Made by a program: the position numbers and the translations under genes. The notes beneath the pieces are model-generated. The model was not told the origin of the DNA. It made no database searches and worked only from the letters and a program-made list of their open reading frames with translations. Source: Pyxidicoccus xibeiensis (GTDB taxonomy: Bacteria > Myxococcota > Myxococcia > Myxococcales > Myxococcaceae). Taken from it: a stretch of 64,000 nt of DNA. Below, piece by piece: positions 1 through 7,806 of this stretch. Within the stretch, counting starts at the first letter, position 1, and each line of letters starts with the position of its first letter. Location: NCBI RefSeq assembly GCF_024198175.1, contig NZ_JAJVKV010000004.1:372001-436000 (forward strand), given 5' to 3'.

Positions 1-875
1 CCATCCGCGAAGAGGCCGTGCGTCGGCGGTGCCTCGGCGATTCGCAGCAGCCGGCGGTGGTCCTCCGTCCCCACGAAGGACAGGCCCGCCCGGTACGGCT
101 GGAGCTGGTCCCCGTGCGGCTCCCAGCCGTAGCGCTCCTCCAGCCGCAGGCGCTGCTTGGAGAGCATCCGGTCCAGCTTCACGTCGATGGGGTCCTGGTA
201 GTCGGCCAGCGCGTAGCCTCCGGCGCCCTCCTCGTTGGCCTCGTCGGCCCGCAACGCGCGCCACACCTCCGTCCAGACGCTGTACTCCAGCAGGGCGCTC
301 ATGGGCGCGTCGCCGGAGAGCTGACGGCCCAGCCTGGCGCGCTCCGCTTCGGCGTGCTCCCGCGTCAGCGCGCCGTCGCGCACCCGCTCGAAGGCGTGCG
401 CCTGGAGCGCGGCCAGCTCTCCCGTCACGCGGGTCTTGCAGGTGTCGTGGTAGTACTCGCGGCAGGACAGCGGGCGCGCCGGGTGGACTCCGCAGATGCG
501 CCTGGGGGTTCCGTCCGCATCCCTCACGTACTTGAGGAAGATGCACGGGCTGAACGAGCGGTTGGCCCGGCGCCGCAGGTACGTCACCACGCTCGACTCC
601 GGGTCATCGAGGGTGGCCCGGCGGTACGGCTCCAGCGCGCCTTCCGCGAAGCGGTCCTGCGTGAAGCGCCGCAGGAACTCCGCGGGGCTCAGGTCGAAGT
701 ACGTCGCCAGCCTCAGCACGTCGAAGGCCGTGAGGTAGATGGCGTCCTCGGACTGGCAGCACGTGCCTCCGAGGCAGTGGCCACACGCCGCAGCCTCGGC
801 GGGCAGCCGCTGGCGCGTGGCCTGGGTGGGAAACACCCGGAAGGGGCCGGAGCCCGGCGGCGGTGTCCTGCTCAT
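1..875 (-). CDS. YkgJ-family cysteine-cluster protein, 3' end beyond window
   Basis: The minus-strand frame opens at ATG 875 and runs off the left edge without a stop, giving at least 291 residues. Near residue 32 there is a cysteine cluster (CGHCLGGTCC), followed about 100 residues later by C-G-V-H-P-A-R-P-L-S-C-R-E-Y and a further Cys (YYHDTC). This spacing is the hallmark of the YkgJ/UPF0153 family, proposed to chelate zinc or an iron-sulfur cluster; the biochemical role is not established. No signal peptide is visible, so it is probably cytoplasmic. The start overlaps the stop of the upstream gene by 4 nt (ATGA), implying co-transcription and translational coupling with the 872-1927 gene. 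The C-terminal part, rich in charged residues, is not recognised. Confidence 0.85.
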   Translation of the reverse strand, partial: MSRTPPPGSGPFRVFPTQATRQRLPAEAAACGHCLGGTCCQSEDAIYLTAFDVLRLATYFDLSPAEFLRRFTQDRFAEGALEPYRRATLDDPESSVVTYLRRRANRSFSPCIFLKYVRDADGTPRRICGVHPARPLSCREYYHDTCKTRVTGELAALQAHAFERVRDGALTREHAEAERARLGRQLSGDAPMSALLEYSVWTEVWRALRADEANEEGAGGYALADYQDPIDVKLDRMLSKQRLRLEERYGWEPHGDQLQPYRAGLSFVGTEDHRRLLRIAEAPPTHGLFAD

Positions 876-1927
876 GACACCGGAGGCGCCAGCCGCGCCC
901 AGCGTCGCAGCGACGGTGCGAGCCTGGGGAAGGACAGCCCCGCGCCGCGCCAGGCGAAGTCCCGCAGGCCGTCCAGCGCCGCCCACGTGGCGTGGAAGCG
1001 CGTGTAGTCGAGCGCACCATCCCGCTCGCCCCAGCTTCCGTCCCGGTTCTGCGTCTCCACCAGGAAGCCGATGCCCGCGGCGACGTGCGGGTCCTCGTTG
1101 TCCAGGCCGAAGGCTCGCAGCGAGTCCAGGAACTCTCCCACCATGTCCGGGTCTCCTACCTCCAGCGCCGCCTCCAGGTGCGTGGTGAGGTACTCGAACT
1201 CGTGCGGCAGCAGGCGCGGGTCCAGCAGCCACACCCCGTAGTCATTCAGCGTGTAGACGACGTGCGAGATGGCGTAGGCCGAGTCGTAGAAGCCCCCGAC
1301 GCCCCGGCGCGGATGCGCGTAGCCGCGCATGTGCGGCAGCCAGCGCATCATCCGCTCATAGCGCACGCCGAAGGGCACGCCGTTGCGGTCTCCACAGAAG
1401 GCCGCGGTGAGCGAGATGGTCCACAGCCGCAGCGGGCTCATGCGCGACAGGCGGGCACGGCACTCCGGATTCACGCAGCGCCGTCGCCCTCGCGGATTGG
1501 ACCAGCCACAGGCGCAGGTCTCCGGGACGTTCGTGGGCGGCGGCTCGTGGTTCGGGTCGAACCAGAGGTAGTCGGACGCGGGGAAGCGCCGCGACAGGGC
1601 CAGCAGCTCCCGCTTCAGCCGGGGGAAGCGCAGCCCCAGGCGCTCGGCGGCGCCGTACGCGTGCACCAGCTCCGAGACGGTGTCCGCGTCGTGCGCCTCC
1701 ACCTGGCCCGGCCAGTACGCCTGCCACGCACGGAAGCTGCGCAGCGCGAGCTGCCGCGTGTACGCACGCACCGTGGCGTCCCGCGACGTCGTCGCCATGA
1801 AGCTCAGCGAGTAGAGGAGCGCGCTGCCAAACGCCGCGAGCCGCTCGGGCCGGCGCGTCTCCCGCTCGAGGAAGGCGAGCCCGCGGTACAGCGCGCGGTC
1901 CCTCGCCATCAGCAGCGAACGCTTCAT
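872..1927 (-). CDS. Uncharacterised protein with zinc-ribbon insert and toroid-like C-terminus
   Basis: A 351-residue protein starting at ATG 1927. Around residues 138-155 lies a four-cysteine zinc-ribbon-like insert (CACGW...RRRCVNPEC). Near the C-terminus (about residues 293-320) is ETQNRDGSWGERDG followed by a Trp/Leu-rich helix, resembling the QxxDGSWG repeats of terpenoid-cyclase/prenyltransferase alpha-alpha toroids. No DxDD or other cyclase catalytic motif was seen, so enzymatic activity is not claimed. No signal peptide or transmembrane segment is evident. The gene overlaps the downstream YkgJ-like gene by 4 nt, so the two form a minus-strand pair. It is divergent from the Pro-Lys-Leu repeat gene. 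Function unknown. Confidence 0.8.
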   Translation of the reverse strand: MKRSLLMARDRALYRGLAFLERETRRPERLAAFGSALLYSLSFMATTSRDATVRAYTRQLALRSFRAWQAYWPGQVEAHDADTVSELVHAYGAAERLGLRFPRLKRELLALSRRFPASDYLWFDPNHEPPPTNVPETCACGWSNPRGRRRCVNPECRARLSRMSPLRLWTISLTAAFCGDRNGVPFGVRYERMMRWLPHMRGYAHPRRGVGGFYDSAYAISHVVYTLNDYGVWLLDPRLLPHEFEYLTTHLEAALEVGDPDMVGEFLDSLRAFGLDNEDPHVAAGIGFLVETQNRDGSWGERDGALDYTRFHATWAALDGLRDFAWRGAGLSFPRLAPSLRRWARLAPPVS

Positions 1928-1975
1928 GAGTGTCCTGCCACGAGCCGTTCCCCCCGGGAGTGCGCGATGGCGCGT

Positions 1976-2003
1976 TTGACTCGTACGGTGCGAAGCCTAT
2001 TTA
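1976..2003 (+). promoter_or_regulatory. Candidate sigma-70-like promoter for the repeat-protein gene
   Basis: TTGACT at 1976-1981 is followed after 16 nt by TATTTA at 1998-2003. This is an unusually AT-rich patch for the region, placed in the divergent gap between the 1927 and 2155 starts. The -35 match is 5 of 6; the -10 match is only 3 of 6. It would leave a leader of about 145 nt before ATG 2155. This is inferred from sequence only. Confidence 0.4.
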
Positions 2004-2154
2004 CTTCCCGTGAGGCCGACAACACACCGGCGGTTGATGAGTCGTTTCTCCTCGTGGCGCCTCGCCGGTGCAGTGGATGCGAGCTCGCAAGAGCCTTCCA
2101 GCGGTCGAGCCAGGGGCTCCAGTTTCCGAGCCCGAACAGAGGGGAGAACGACAG

Positions 2155-2634
2155 ATGGCCGAAGGACCGGGTCCCAAGATTCCCAAGCTGCCCAAGGTTC
2201 CGCTGAAGCTGCCGCCGCTGAAGCTGCCGCTCAAGCTCGGACCGAAGCTGCCGCCCAAGCTCGCGAAGGTGCCGCCGAAGCTGGTGCCCAAGCTCGCGAA
2301 GGTGCCGCCGAAGCTCGCGAAGGTGCCGCCGAAGCTCAAGCCCCTGCCCAAGCTGAAGGCGTTGCCGCCGAAGCTCAAGGCATTGCCGCCGAAGCTCAAG
2401 GCGCTGCCCAAGCTCAAGGCGGTCGTCCCGCCGAAGCTCAAGGCGCTCCCGCCGAAGCTGAAGCAATTGCCCAAGCTCAAGGCGCTTCCTCCGAAGCTCA
2501 AGGTCGTCCTGCCGAAGCTGAAGCAGTTGCCCAAGCTCAAGTCCATCCCGCTGCCCAAGCTCAAGACGCTGCCGAAGGTCGGCCCGGGGCCCGGACCTGG
2601 CCCCATGCCCGGCCCGGATTCCACGGAGTCCTGA
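2155..2634 (+). CDS. Pro-Lys-Leu repeat protein (low complexity, strongly basic)
   Basis: A 159-residue protein made almost entirely of degenerate PPKLK / LPKLKAL / AKVPPKL units, ending in a Gly-Pro tail. ATG 2155 is chosen because GGGGAG lies about 8 nt upstream; an earlier in-frame ATG at 2068 lacks such a site. Because the DNA is repetitive, three frames stay open here. Only this one has nearly all G/C third positions (CCG AAG CTC and similar), which is why it is taken as the coding frame. There is no signal peptide, membrane helix or known domain. The regular Lys spacing could suit binding of nucleic acid, polyphosphate or acidic surfaces, but this is speculation. It stands alone between divergent and downstream units, with a hairpin after it. 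Confidence 0.65.
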   Translation: MAEGPGPKIPKLPKVPLKLPPLKLPLKLGPKLPPKLAKVPPKLVPKLAKVPPKLAKVPPKLKPLPKLKALPPKLKALPPKLKALPKLKAVVPPKLKALPPKLKQLPKLKALPPKLKVVLPKLKQLPKLKSIPLPKLKTLPKVGPGPGPGPMPGPDSTES

Positions 2635-2710
2635 ACGGGAAGGACGTGGAGGCGAGGGCCCGCGGAAGGAAGCCCGTCAGGCCCTCGTCTCCACCACCCG
2701 CTGGCCCACC

Positions 2711-2749
2711 GGGAGGCCCCGCTCCGTTCGTGAGCCCCGCGGGCCTCCC
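2711..2749 (+). terminator. GC-rich hairpin after the repeat-protein gene
   Basis: GGGAGGCCCCGC (2711-2722) pairs with GCGGGCCTCCC (2739-2749) with one bulged base and a 16-nt loop. It lies about 75 nt past the stop at 2634 and before the next start at 2806. A weak T-containing stretch follows rather than a true T-run. Confidence 0.5.
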
Positions 2750-2805
2750 GCTTCGTCCCATCCGTTACTCCGTTACAGTGCGCGCCTGACCCTGGAGCGG
2801 CCCGC

Positions 2806-4224
2806 GTGCGCATTGCATCGTTCATCTGTCTCGTCTTCGTCTCCACCCTCTGCGGCTGCGGCGAACGAGCGGTGCCTCCGAGCCCCGCCAACGACCTGCG
2901 TGGCGTCGTGCGGTTTCTCGAGGAGGCGCACCCCCAGCCGCATGCGTATGTCGAGCCGAGCGCGCTCACGGCGGTCGTCGACGCCGAAGCAGCGCGCCTG
3001 GAGGCGCTCCAGGCACCAAGCGACCTCGAGCTCGGGCTCTCGTTCCACCGCGTGCTCTCGCGCCTCGGTGACGGACACCTCGCCCTGGCCCTGCCGCTCT
3101 TCCAGCCCGAAGCGGGACCGCTGTCCCTGCTCCCGCTGCTGCCCAAGCGGGTGGGAGGGACTCTCTACGTCGACGCGTCGACCCCCACGCTCCCGCGCGG
3201 CTCGGTGCTGCTCTCCATCGATGGAGTGGACGCCGAGGAAGTCTGGTCGACCCTCTCGGAGCTGGTGCTCGTCGATGCGAACCATCCGACCGCGCGGCGC
3301 GCCGCGCTCGAGCGGGGCTTCGCGCGCCACTTCCACCTCGCGTATGGCATGCGCGAGCGCTACGTCGCACGGGTGCGCCTGCCCGACGGCGAGACGCGTG
3401 ACGTCACGCTCGACGGTGTGGAGCGAGACTCCCTGGCGACGCTCACGCGCTACTCCGCACCGCTCTGGGGCCCCCAGCCGGAGGACCACTCGCAGCCAGC
3501 CTGGCCCTGGCTCGTGCGCCTCAACCCGTCGACGGTGCTCCTGCGCATGCCGAGCTTCGGCATCGCCGACCAGGCCGAGTATGCCCGCCGCGTGGACGCA
3601 CTCTTCGCGCAGCTGGCTGGGAGCGACACCCTCGTGCTCGACCTCCGGGGCAACGAAGGCGGGCTGCGCACCCACGGAATCGCGGTGCTGAACCACGTGC
3701 TGGGCCAGCCCTATGCGCAGTGGACCCGCATGGCCGTGCGAACGCGGAACATCCCCGAGGCGCACCGCGCCCGGGTCAGCTTTCCCTTCGTGCCGGAGGA
3801 GGCCCTCAGCTCCCGCTTCGCCAGGGCGAGGCAGGAGGACGGCCGGTTCGTCCTCGACGGAGACCCGCTCGCGTCGATGATGCAGCCACGGGGCGAGGGC
3901 TACCCGGGCCCCGTGGTCGCGTTCATCGACGGCGCCACCAAGTCCGCGGCGGTCGAGCTGGTCGCGGCGCTGCGCGCCTTCCGCCCCGATGCGCTGTTGA
4001 TTGGCGAGGAGAGCGGCGGCGAATGCGGGCGCCATATCGGCGAGATGCCCGTGGCCTACACCACCCCTGCCCGCTCGGTGACGGTGCTGGTGTCGCTCAT
4101 CGAGCTGACGCACGTCCCGACCCGGGGCTGCGAGCCGGGCCACGGCTTCCGCCCCGACAGAGCCATCGTGTACGACGAGCGCGCGTTCCTCCAGGGTCGA
4201 GACCCGTACGTCGACGCCCTCTGA
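2806..4224 (+). CDS. S41-family peptidase, predicted lipoprotein
   Basis: 472 residues from GTG 2806, with TGGAGCGG upstream. The N-terminus is a short hydrophobic signal ending in a lipobox-like L-C-G-C, so export and lipidation are likely. The middle (about 110-170) looks like a PDZ-type segment (GSVLLSIDGVDAEEV). The C-terminal half carries the S41/tail-specific protease core: VLDLRGNEGG at about 270, the probable nucleophile Ser380 in DGATKSAAVEL, and LIGEESGG at about 400, equivalent to the conserved GE-x-T-G-G stretch. Such enzymes cleave exported proteins or peptides; the substrate is unknown. It is a single gene, convergent with modC. The general Lys of classical CtpA proteins could not be placed with certainty. 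Confidence 0.85.
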   Translation: MRIASFICLVFVSTLCGCGERAVPPSPANDLRGVVRFLEEAHPQPHAYVEPSALTAVVDAEAARLEALQAPSDLELGLSFHRVLSRLGDGHLALALPLFQPEAGPLSLLPLLPKRVGGTLYVDASTPTLPRGSVLLSIDGVDAEEVWSTLSELVLVDANHPTARRAALERGFARHFHLAYGMRERYVARVRLPDGETRDVTLDGVERDSLATLTRYSAPLWGPQPEDHSQPAWPWLVRLNPSTVLLRMPSFGIADQAEYARRVDALFAQLAGSDTLVLDLRGNEGGLRTHGIAVLNHVLGQPYAQWTRMAVRTRNIPEAHRARVSFPFVPEEALSSRFARARQEDGRFVLDGDPLASMMQPRGEGYPGPVVAFIDGATKSAAVELVAALRAFRPDALLIGEESGGECGRHIGEMPVAYTTPARSVTVLVSLIELTHVPTRGCEPGHGFRPDRAIVYDERAFLQGRDPYVDAL

Positions 4225-4270
4225 GGCGTCGGGCTCACGACTGAAGGGGTATCGGTGAAGCGGTCCGCGC

Positions 4271-5341
4271 CTACCGCAGCCTCCGGCACGCGGCCGACTT
4301 CACGGCGAGGTACACCCGGGCGCCCGGCGTCACTCCCAGCTCACGCACGGAAGCCTCGGTGAGCCGCACCACCCAGCGCACTCCTGCCACGTCCACCGTG
4401 GCCGCGTCCTCTCCCGCTGCCGCCGGCTCCACCTTCACCACCGTGCCCGCCAGCACGTTGCGCGCGGACACTCCGGACAGCGGGCCCATGGAGAGCAGCA
4501 CGTCTTCGGACGGCACCGCGTACGCCGCGCGTGCGCCCGCCGCCAGTTCCGGCGCGTCCGGCACCCAGAGCGCCAGCCCGTCCGCCACGCGCAGGCGGAG
4601 CCCTCCACCCTCCGGGCGCTCCAGCACTCCTTCCAGGATGTTCTCTTCGCCCTCGCCCTCCGACGCGAGCAGCCCCCGGGCCGAAGAGCCCAGGACTTCG
4701 GAGGCGGGGCCCGCCGCGCGGACCTGGCCCTCCTCCAGCAGCAGCGCTTCGTGGGCGAGGACTCGCGCCTCGCCGAGCTGGTGCGTCACGTACAGCATCG
4801 GCACCTTCGCCTCGTCCCGCACGCGCAGCAGGTACGGCAGCACCCGCTCCTTCAGCGCCACGTCCAGCGCGGCCAGCGGCTCGTCCAGCAGCAGCAGCGC
4901 CGGGTCCGTGGCCAGCGCCCGCGCCAGGGCCACCCGCTGCTTCTCCCCTCCGGAGAGTGTCGCGGGGTAGCGGTGCAGCAGCGGACCCAGCTCCAGCAGC
5001 GCCACGGCCTCGTCCGCCCGCGAGGGCCGGCCCCGGCGCACGCCGAAGCGCACGTTCTCCCCGGCCGTGAGGTGCGGAAAGAGCAGCGCATCCTGGGGCA
5101 CGTAGCCCATGCGCCGCGCCTCGGGCGGCACGTCCACGCGCGCGTCGCTGTCCAGCAGCACGCGCCCGCCCAGCTCGACGCGTCCCCGGGCACCGCGCCG
5201 CAGCCCGGCCAGCACCTCCAGCAGGGACGTCTTCCCGGAGCCCGAGCGCCCCATCACCGCCACCGACGCTCCCGTGAGGCGGGTCCGCACCTCCAGCGTG
5301 AAGCGCGCCAGCGGAAGCCGGATGGACAGGTCCAGGCTCAC
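4271..5341 (-). CDS. modC: Molybdate ABC transporter ATP-binding protein ModC
   Basis: 356 residues if started at GTG 5341, which has GGGAAGGTGG upstream; the longer frame to 5437 adds a non-conserved arginine-rich stretch. Walker A is GRSGSGKT at 31-38, the Q-loop VPQD near 81-84, the signature LSGGEKQR at 129-136 and Walker B LLLLDEP ending near 155, with a switch His (VTHQ). The region after about residue 235 holds two TOBE/Mop-like segments, which in ModC bind oxyanion and tune transport. It powers the ModAB complex for molybdate (possibly tungstate) import. It is the last gene of the minus-strand modA-modB-modC set. It lies 290 nt from modB, with a small possible ORF filling the gap. Confidence 0.92.
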   Translation of the reverse strand: MSLDLSIRLPLARFTLEVRTRLTGASVAVMGRSGSGKTSLLEVLAGLRRGARGRVELGGRVLLDSDARVDVPPEARRMGYVPQDALLFPHLTAGENVRFGVRRGRPSRADEAVALLELGPLLHRYPATLSGGEKQRVALARALATDPALLLLDEPLAALDVALKERVLPYLLRVRDEAKVPMLYVTHQLGEARVLAHEALLLEEGQVRAAGPASEVLGSSARGLLASEGEGEENILEGVLERPEGGGLRLRVADGLALWVPDAPELAAGARAAYAVPSEDVLLSMGPLSGVSARNVLAGTVVKVEPAAAGEDAATVDVAGVRWVVRLTEASVRELGVTPGARVYLAVKSAACRRLR

Positions 5342-5631
5342 GCGTCCACCTTCCCGCTGAGACGCCGCATCGCAGCGCTGGCGGGGCGCACAGCCGAACG
5401 CCCCGGGCTCGGCGAGGTGTGGCTCCATCGAAGCCACGGCGAGGTCGGCTGCGTCGCAGCTCCAGCGGAGCGCGCCGCAGTGGCCTCCCGCACGCTCACG
5501 CCCGCCCGTGGCGTCGCCGCCCCCTGCTTCCGGTGAAGTGCCACCACCGCGCGGGGCGGCCGTCTCGACTGGAGTCGCCAGCCGGTTCGCCGCGCCGCCG
5601 CCAGTCGGGGTGGAATGAACGTTCCTTCCAT
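5338..5631 (-). CDS. Possible small ORF between modB and modC (97 residues)
   Basis: ATG 5631 overlaps the modB stop (TGATG), and its TGA overlaps the proposed modC GTG start (GTGA), so it would be translationally coupled at both ends. The product is rich in Arg, Ala and Pro, and no family is recognised. Third positions are roughly three-quarters G/C, lower than in the neighbouring genes, which argues against strong coding constraint. Its first codons (MEGT) and preceding bases repeat those at the modA/modB junction. It may be a real small protein, a decayed gene remnant, or an untranslated spacer. Confidence 0.3.
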   Translation of the reverse strand: MEGTFIPPRLAAARRTGWRLQSRRPPRAVVALHRKQGAATPRAGVSVREATAARSAGAATQPTSPWLRWSHTSPSPGRSAVRPASAAMRRLSGKVDA

Positions 5632-6305
5632 CACGCGCGCACCCGCCGCCCCCGCCGCCGTGTCACCACCTCCGTGGCGTACACCGCCGCGAAGGCCAGC
5701 AGCGTCGCCACGCCCGCCAGCTGGAGCGCCTCCGCGTCCTGCCCCAGCTGCGTGCGGTGGAAGATGGCCAGCGACAGCGTCTGCGTGCGCCCGGGGATGT
5801 TGCCCGCCACCAGCACCGTGGCGCCGAACTCGCCCAGCGCCCGGGAGAAGGCCAGCAGCGCGCCCACCAGCACCCCGCGCCACGCCAGCGGCAGCGTCAC
5901 CCGGAAGAAGGCCCGCGCCCGCGAGTCCCCCAGCGTGCGCGCCACCGCCACCAGCCGCGGGTCCACCTCCTCGAAGCCCGAGCGAGCCGAGCGCACCAGC
6001 AACGGAAACGCCATCACCGCGCTGGCCAGCACGACCGCGCGCGGCGTGAACACCACCTCCACGCCCCACGCGTCCAGCACCCGGCCCACGGGGCCGTTGC
6101 GCGCCAGCAACTCCAGCAACACCAGGCCCACCGCCGTGGGCGGCAGCACCATGGGCAGCGCCAACAGCGTCTCCACCACGCCCTTGCCCGGCCCGTCCCA
6201 GCGTGCCAGCGCGTACGCCGCAGCCACCCCGGGCGGGAGGATGAGCAGCGTGGCCACCGCCGCCACCGCCACTGTGAAGAGGACCAGTCCCGCCGTGCCT
6301 TCCAT
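5631..6305 (-). CDS. modB: Molybdate ABC transporter permease ModB
   Basis: 224 residues from ATG 6305, which overlaps the modA stop by one base (TGATG). There are about five hydrophobic helices, and the permease EAA signature is visible as FFRVTLPLAWRGVLVGALL followed by AFSRALGEFGAT, the ATPase-coupling loop typical of ModB/CysW proteins. The length is normal for the family. It forms the inner-membrane channel for the molybdate carried by ModA and is driven by ModC. The upstream extension of the open frame is an arginine/glycine-rich shadow over modA and is discarded. Confidence 0.92.
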   Translation of the reverse strand: MEGTAGLVLFTVAVAAVATLLILPPGVAAAYALARWDGPGKGVVETLLALPMVLPPTAVGLVLLELLARNGPVGRVLDAWGVEVVFTPRAVVLASAVMAFPLLVRSARSGFEEVDPRLVAVARTLGDSRARAFFRVTLPLAWRGVLVGALLAFSRALGEFGATVLVAGNIPGRTQTLSLAIFHRTQLGQDAEALQLAGVATLLAFAAVYATEVVTRRRGRRVRA

Positions 6306-7075
6306 CACGGCGCGCGCTTCCCCTCCGCCGCCACCGGCACCCCGAAGCCGTGCCGCTCGAAGGTCTTCCTCGCGACGTCGGACTGGAGGAAGCGCACGAA
6401 GGCCCGCCCCGCCTCCGGCGACTTCCCCTTCGCCAGCGCCGCCACCGGATAGACGATGCGCGGCGCATCCGCTTCCGGCACCACGAAGGCCACCCGCACC
6501 CGCTTCGACTGCGCCGCGTCCGTCGCGTACACCACCCCCGCGTCCACCCGCCCCGACTCCACGGCGGACAGCGCCGCCCGCACGTCCAGCGCCGGCACCA
6601 CCTTCGCCTCCAGCGCCTTCCACAGCCCCGCCTTCTCCAGCCACCCCTTCGCGTACACCCCCGCCGGCACCGCCGCCGGGTCCGCCAGCGCCAGGCGCTT
6701 CAGCCCCTTCAGGCCCTCCGGCCCCGCCAGCCGACCCTTCACGTCCAACGGCACCACCACCACCAGCCGGTTGGACAGGAGGTCCAACCGCGTGCCCGGC
6801 TGCACCAGCCCCGCCCGCTCCACGGTGTCCAACCGGACCACGTCCGCCGAGAGGAAGGCATCCGCCGGGGCCCCCGCCACCGCCTGCCGGGCCAGGTCGC
6901 TGGAGGCCCCGAAGGCGAACTCCACCTCGTGGCCCGTCGCCTTCGTGAAGGCCGGCCCCAGCTCCTGGAGCGCATCCGTGGCGCTCGCCGCGGCGAAGAC
7001 CAGCGCCTTCTCCGAGCGGGCGGGCACCGCCGCCAGCAGCAGCAGGGAGGCACAGAGCAGGCTCAATCCACGCAT
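6305..7075 (-). CDS. modA: Molybdate ABC transporter periplasmic binding protein ModA
   Basis: 256 residues from ATG 7075, with GAGGAGCG about 10 nt upstream. This start gives a clean Sec signal (MRGLSLLCASLLLLAAVPARS, cleavage after Ala-Arg-Ser or nearby). The mature part begins ALVFAAASATDALQELGPAF, the family opening, and has the conserved FGASSDLARQ anion-pocket loop and the GVVYATDA segment near residue 180. It captures molybdate/tungstate in the periplasm and hands it to ModB. It is the first gene of the operon and divergent from a MarR regulator 112 nt away. No ModE-box-like palindrome or molybdenum-cofactor riboswitch was recognised in the gap. Confidence 0.93.
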   Translation of the reverse strand: MRGLSLLCASLLLLAAVPARSEKALVFAAASATDALQELGPAFTKATGHEVEFAFGASSDLARQAVAGAPADAFLSADVVRLDTVERAGLVQPGTRLDLLSNRLVVVVPLDVKGRLAGPEGLKGLKRLALADPAAVPAGVYAKGWLEKAGLWKALEAKVVPALDVRAALSAVESGRVDAGVVYATDAAQSKRVRVAFVVPEADAPRIVYPVAALAKGKSPEAGRAFVRFLQSDVARKTFERHGFGVPVAAEGKRAP

Positions 7076-7150
7076 GACGAAGACGCTCCTCGCGTTCCAG
7101 GGCAGCCGAGGGCACATTGTCCGCATGCCAGCCGCCGTCGAGACAACAGG

Positions 7151-7196
7151 TTGACCCGCATCGCCCAGGCCGCTAAGCCATACTCCGTGTCACGGA
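7151..7196 (+). promoter_or_regulatory. Weak promoter and small palindrome at the marR start
   Basis: TTGACC (7151-7156) is followed after 17 nt by TAAGCC (7174-7179), a poor -10 match. CCGTGTCACGG (7186-7196) is a perfect 5-1-5 inverted repeat and could be an autoregulatory MarR site. It overlaps the upstream candidate start GTG 7187, which would favour the later start at 7232 if the site is real. Confidence 0.25.
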
Positions 7197-7687
7197 ATTT
7201 CCATAAAGAGGAAGAAGACGTCTCCGCCGATGTGCTGAAGCTCCAGCAGCTGTTGCTGGCGCTCGGCCGCAGGCGCTCGCTCCGTGACCCCATCGCGAGC
7301 ACCTGTGAGCAGCTCCAGTTCACGCCGCCGCAGGTGCATGCCCTGCTGTGGCTGGGCCAGGACGGCGCACTCACCATGGGCGAGCTGGCCAAGCGACTGG
7401 GCGTCACCGAGAAGACCGTCACCGGCGTGGTGGACCGGCTGGAGCGCGAAGGCCACCTGGTGCGCGAGCGCAGCGCCTCGGACCGCCGGGTCGTCCGCTG
7501 CCGCCTCACGCCTGATGGGCAGACGACCTTCCAGAAGCTCGACCGCTTCATGAGCCAGAGCATGGGGCAGATGCTCGGCATCCTCGACGCGGGCGACCGC
7601 AAGGCCCTGTTCCGCATCCTGGAGAAGCTGCTGCGACGCAGCGATGCACCGCCCACCACGCCGGGAGCGCGCGAGCGCTCGGCCTGA
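7187..7687 (+). CDS. MarR-family transcriptional regulator
   Basis: 166 residues from GTG 7187; an alternative GTG at 7232 would shorten it by 15 residues, and neither has a convincing ribosome site. The winged helix is clear: TPPQVHALLWL, LTMGELAKRLGVTEKTVTGV (recognition helix) and DRLEREGHLVRERSASDRR, the conserved wing. A long C-terminal dimerisation helix (LDAGDRKALFRILEKLL) follows. It is divergent from modABC and 119 nt upstream of the htrA-like gene, so it may control either. MarR proteins usually repress and respond to small ligands; no ligand can be inferred. Confidence 0.88.
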   Translation: MSRNFHKEEEDVSADVLKLQQLLLALGRRRSLRDPIASTCEQLQFTPPQVHALLWLGQDGALTMGELAKRLGVTEKTVTGVVDRLEREGHLVRERSASDRRVVRCRLTPDGQTTFQKLDRFMSQSMGQMLGILDAGDRKALFRILEKLLRRSDAPPTTPGARERSA

Positions 7688-7806
7688 AGCCCGCTCCCCG
7701 GCCCGGACGCTCGGGGCCGTGCGTGGCCACCCTTCCCATGAAGGCACCGACGGGCGCGTCGGTGGGGGGCCGCCGCGTCCGGACGTGGCTTGGAGGAGGA
7801 ATCGCG

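Noticed and set aside
18-1007. Long plus-strand open frames opposite the first two genes
   Set aside because: They are arginine/proline-rich mirror frames of high-GC genes with poor third-position bias and no ribosome site; the minus strand carries the real cysteine-cluster and zinc-ribbon genes.
2180-2590. Short direct repeats resembling a CRISPR or satellite array
   Set aside because: The repeats encode Pro-Lys-Leu units in one frame with codon bias; there are no equal-length repeat-spacer units.
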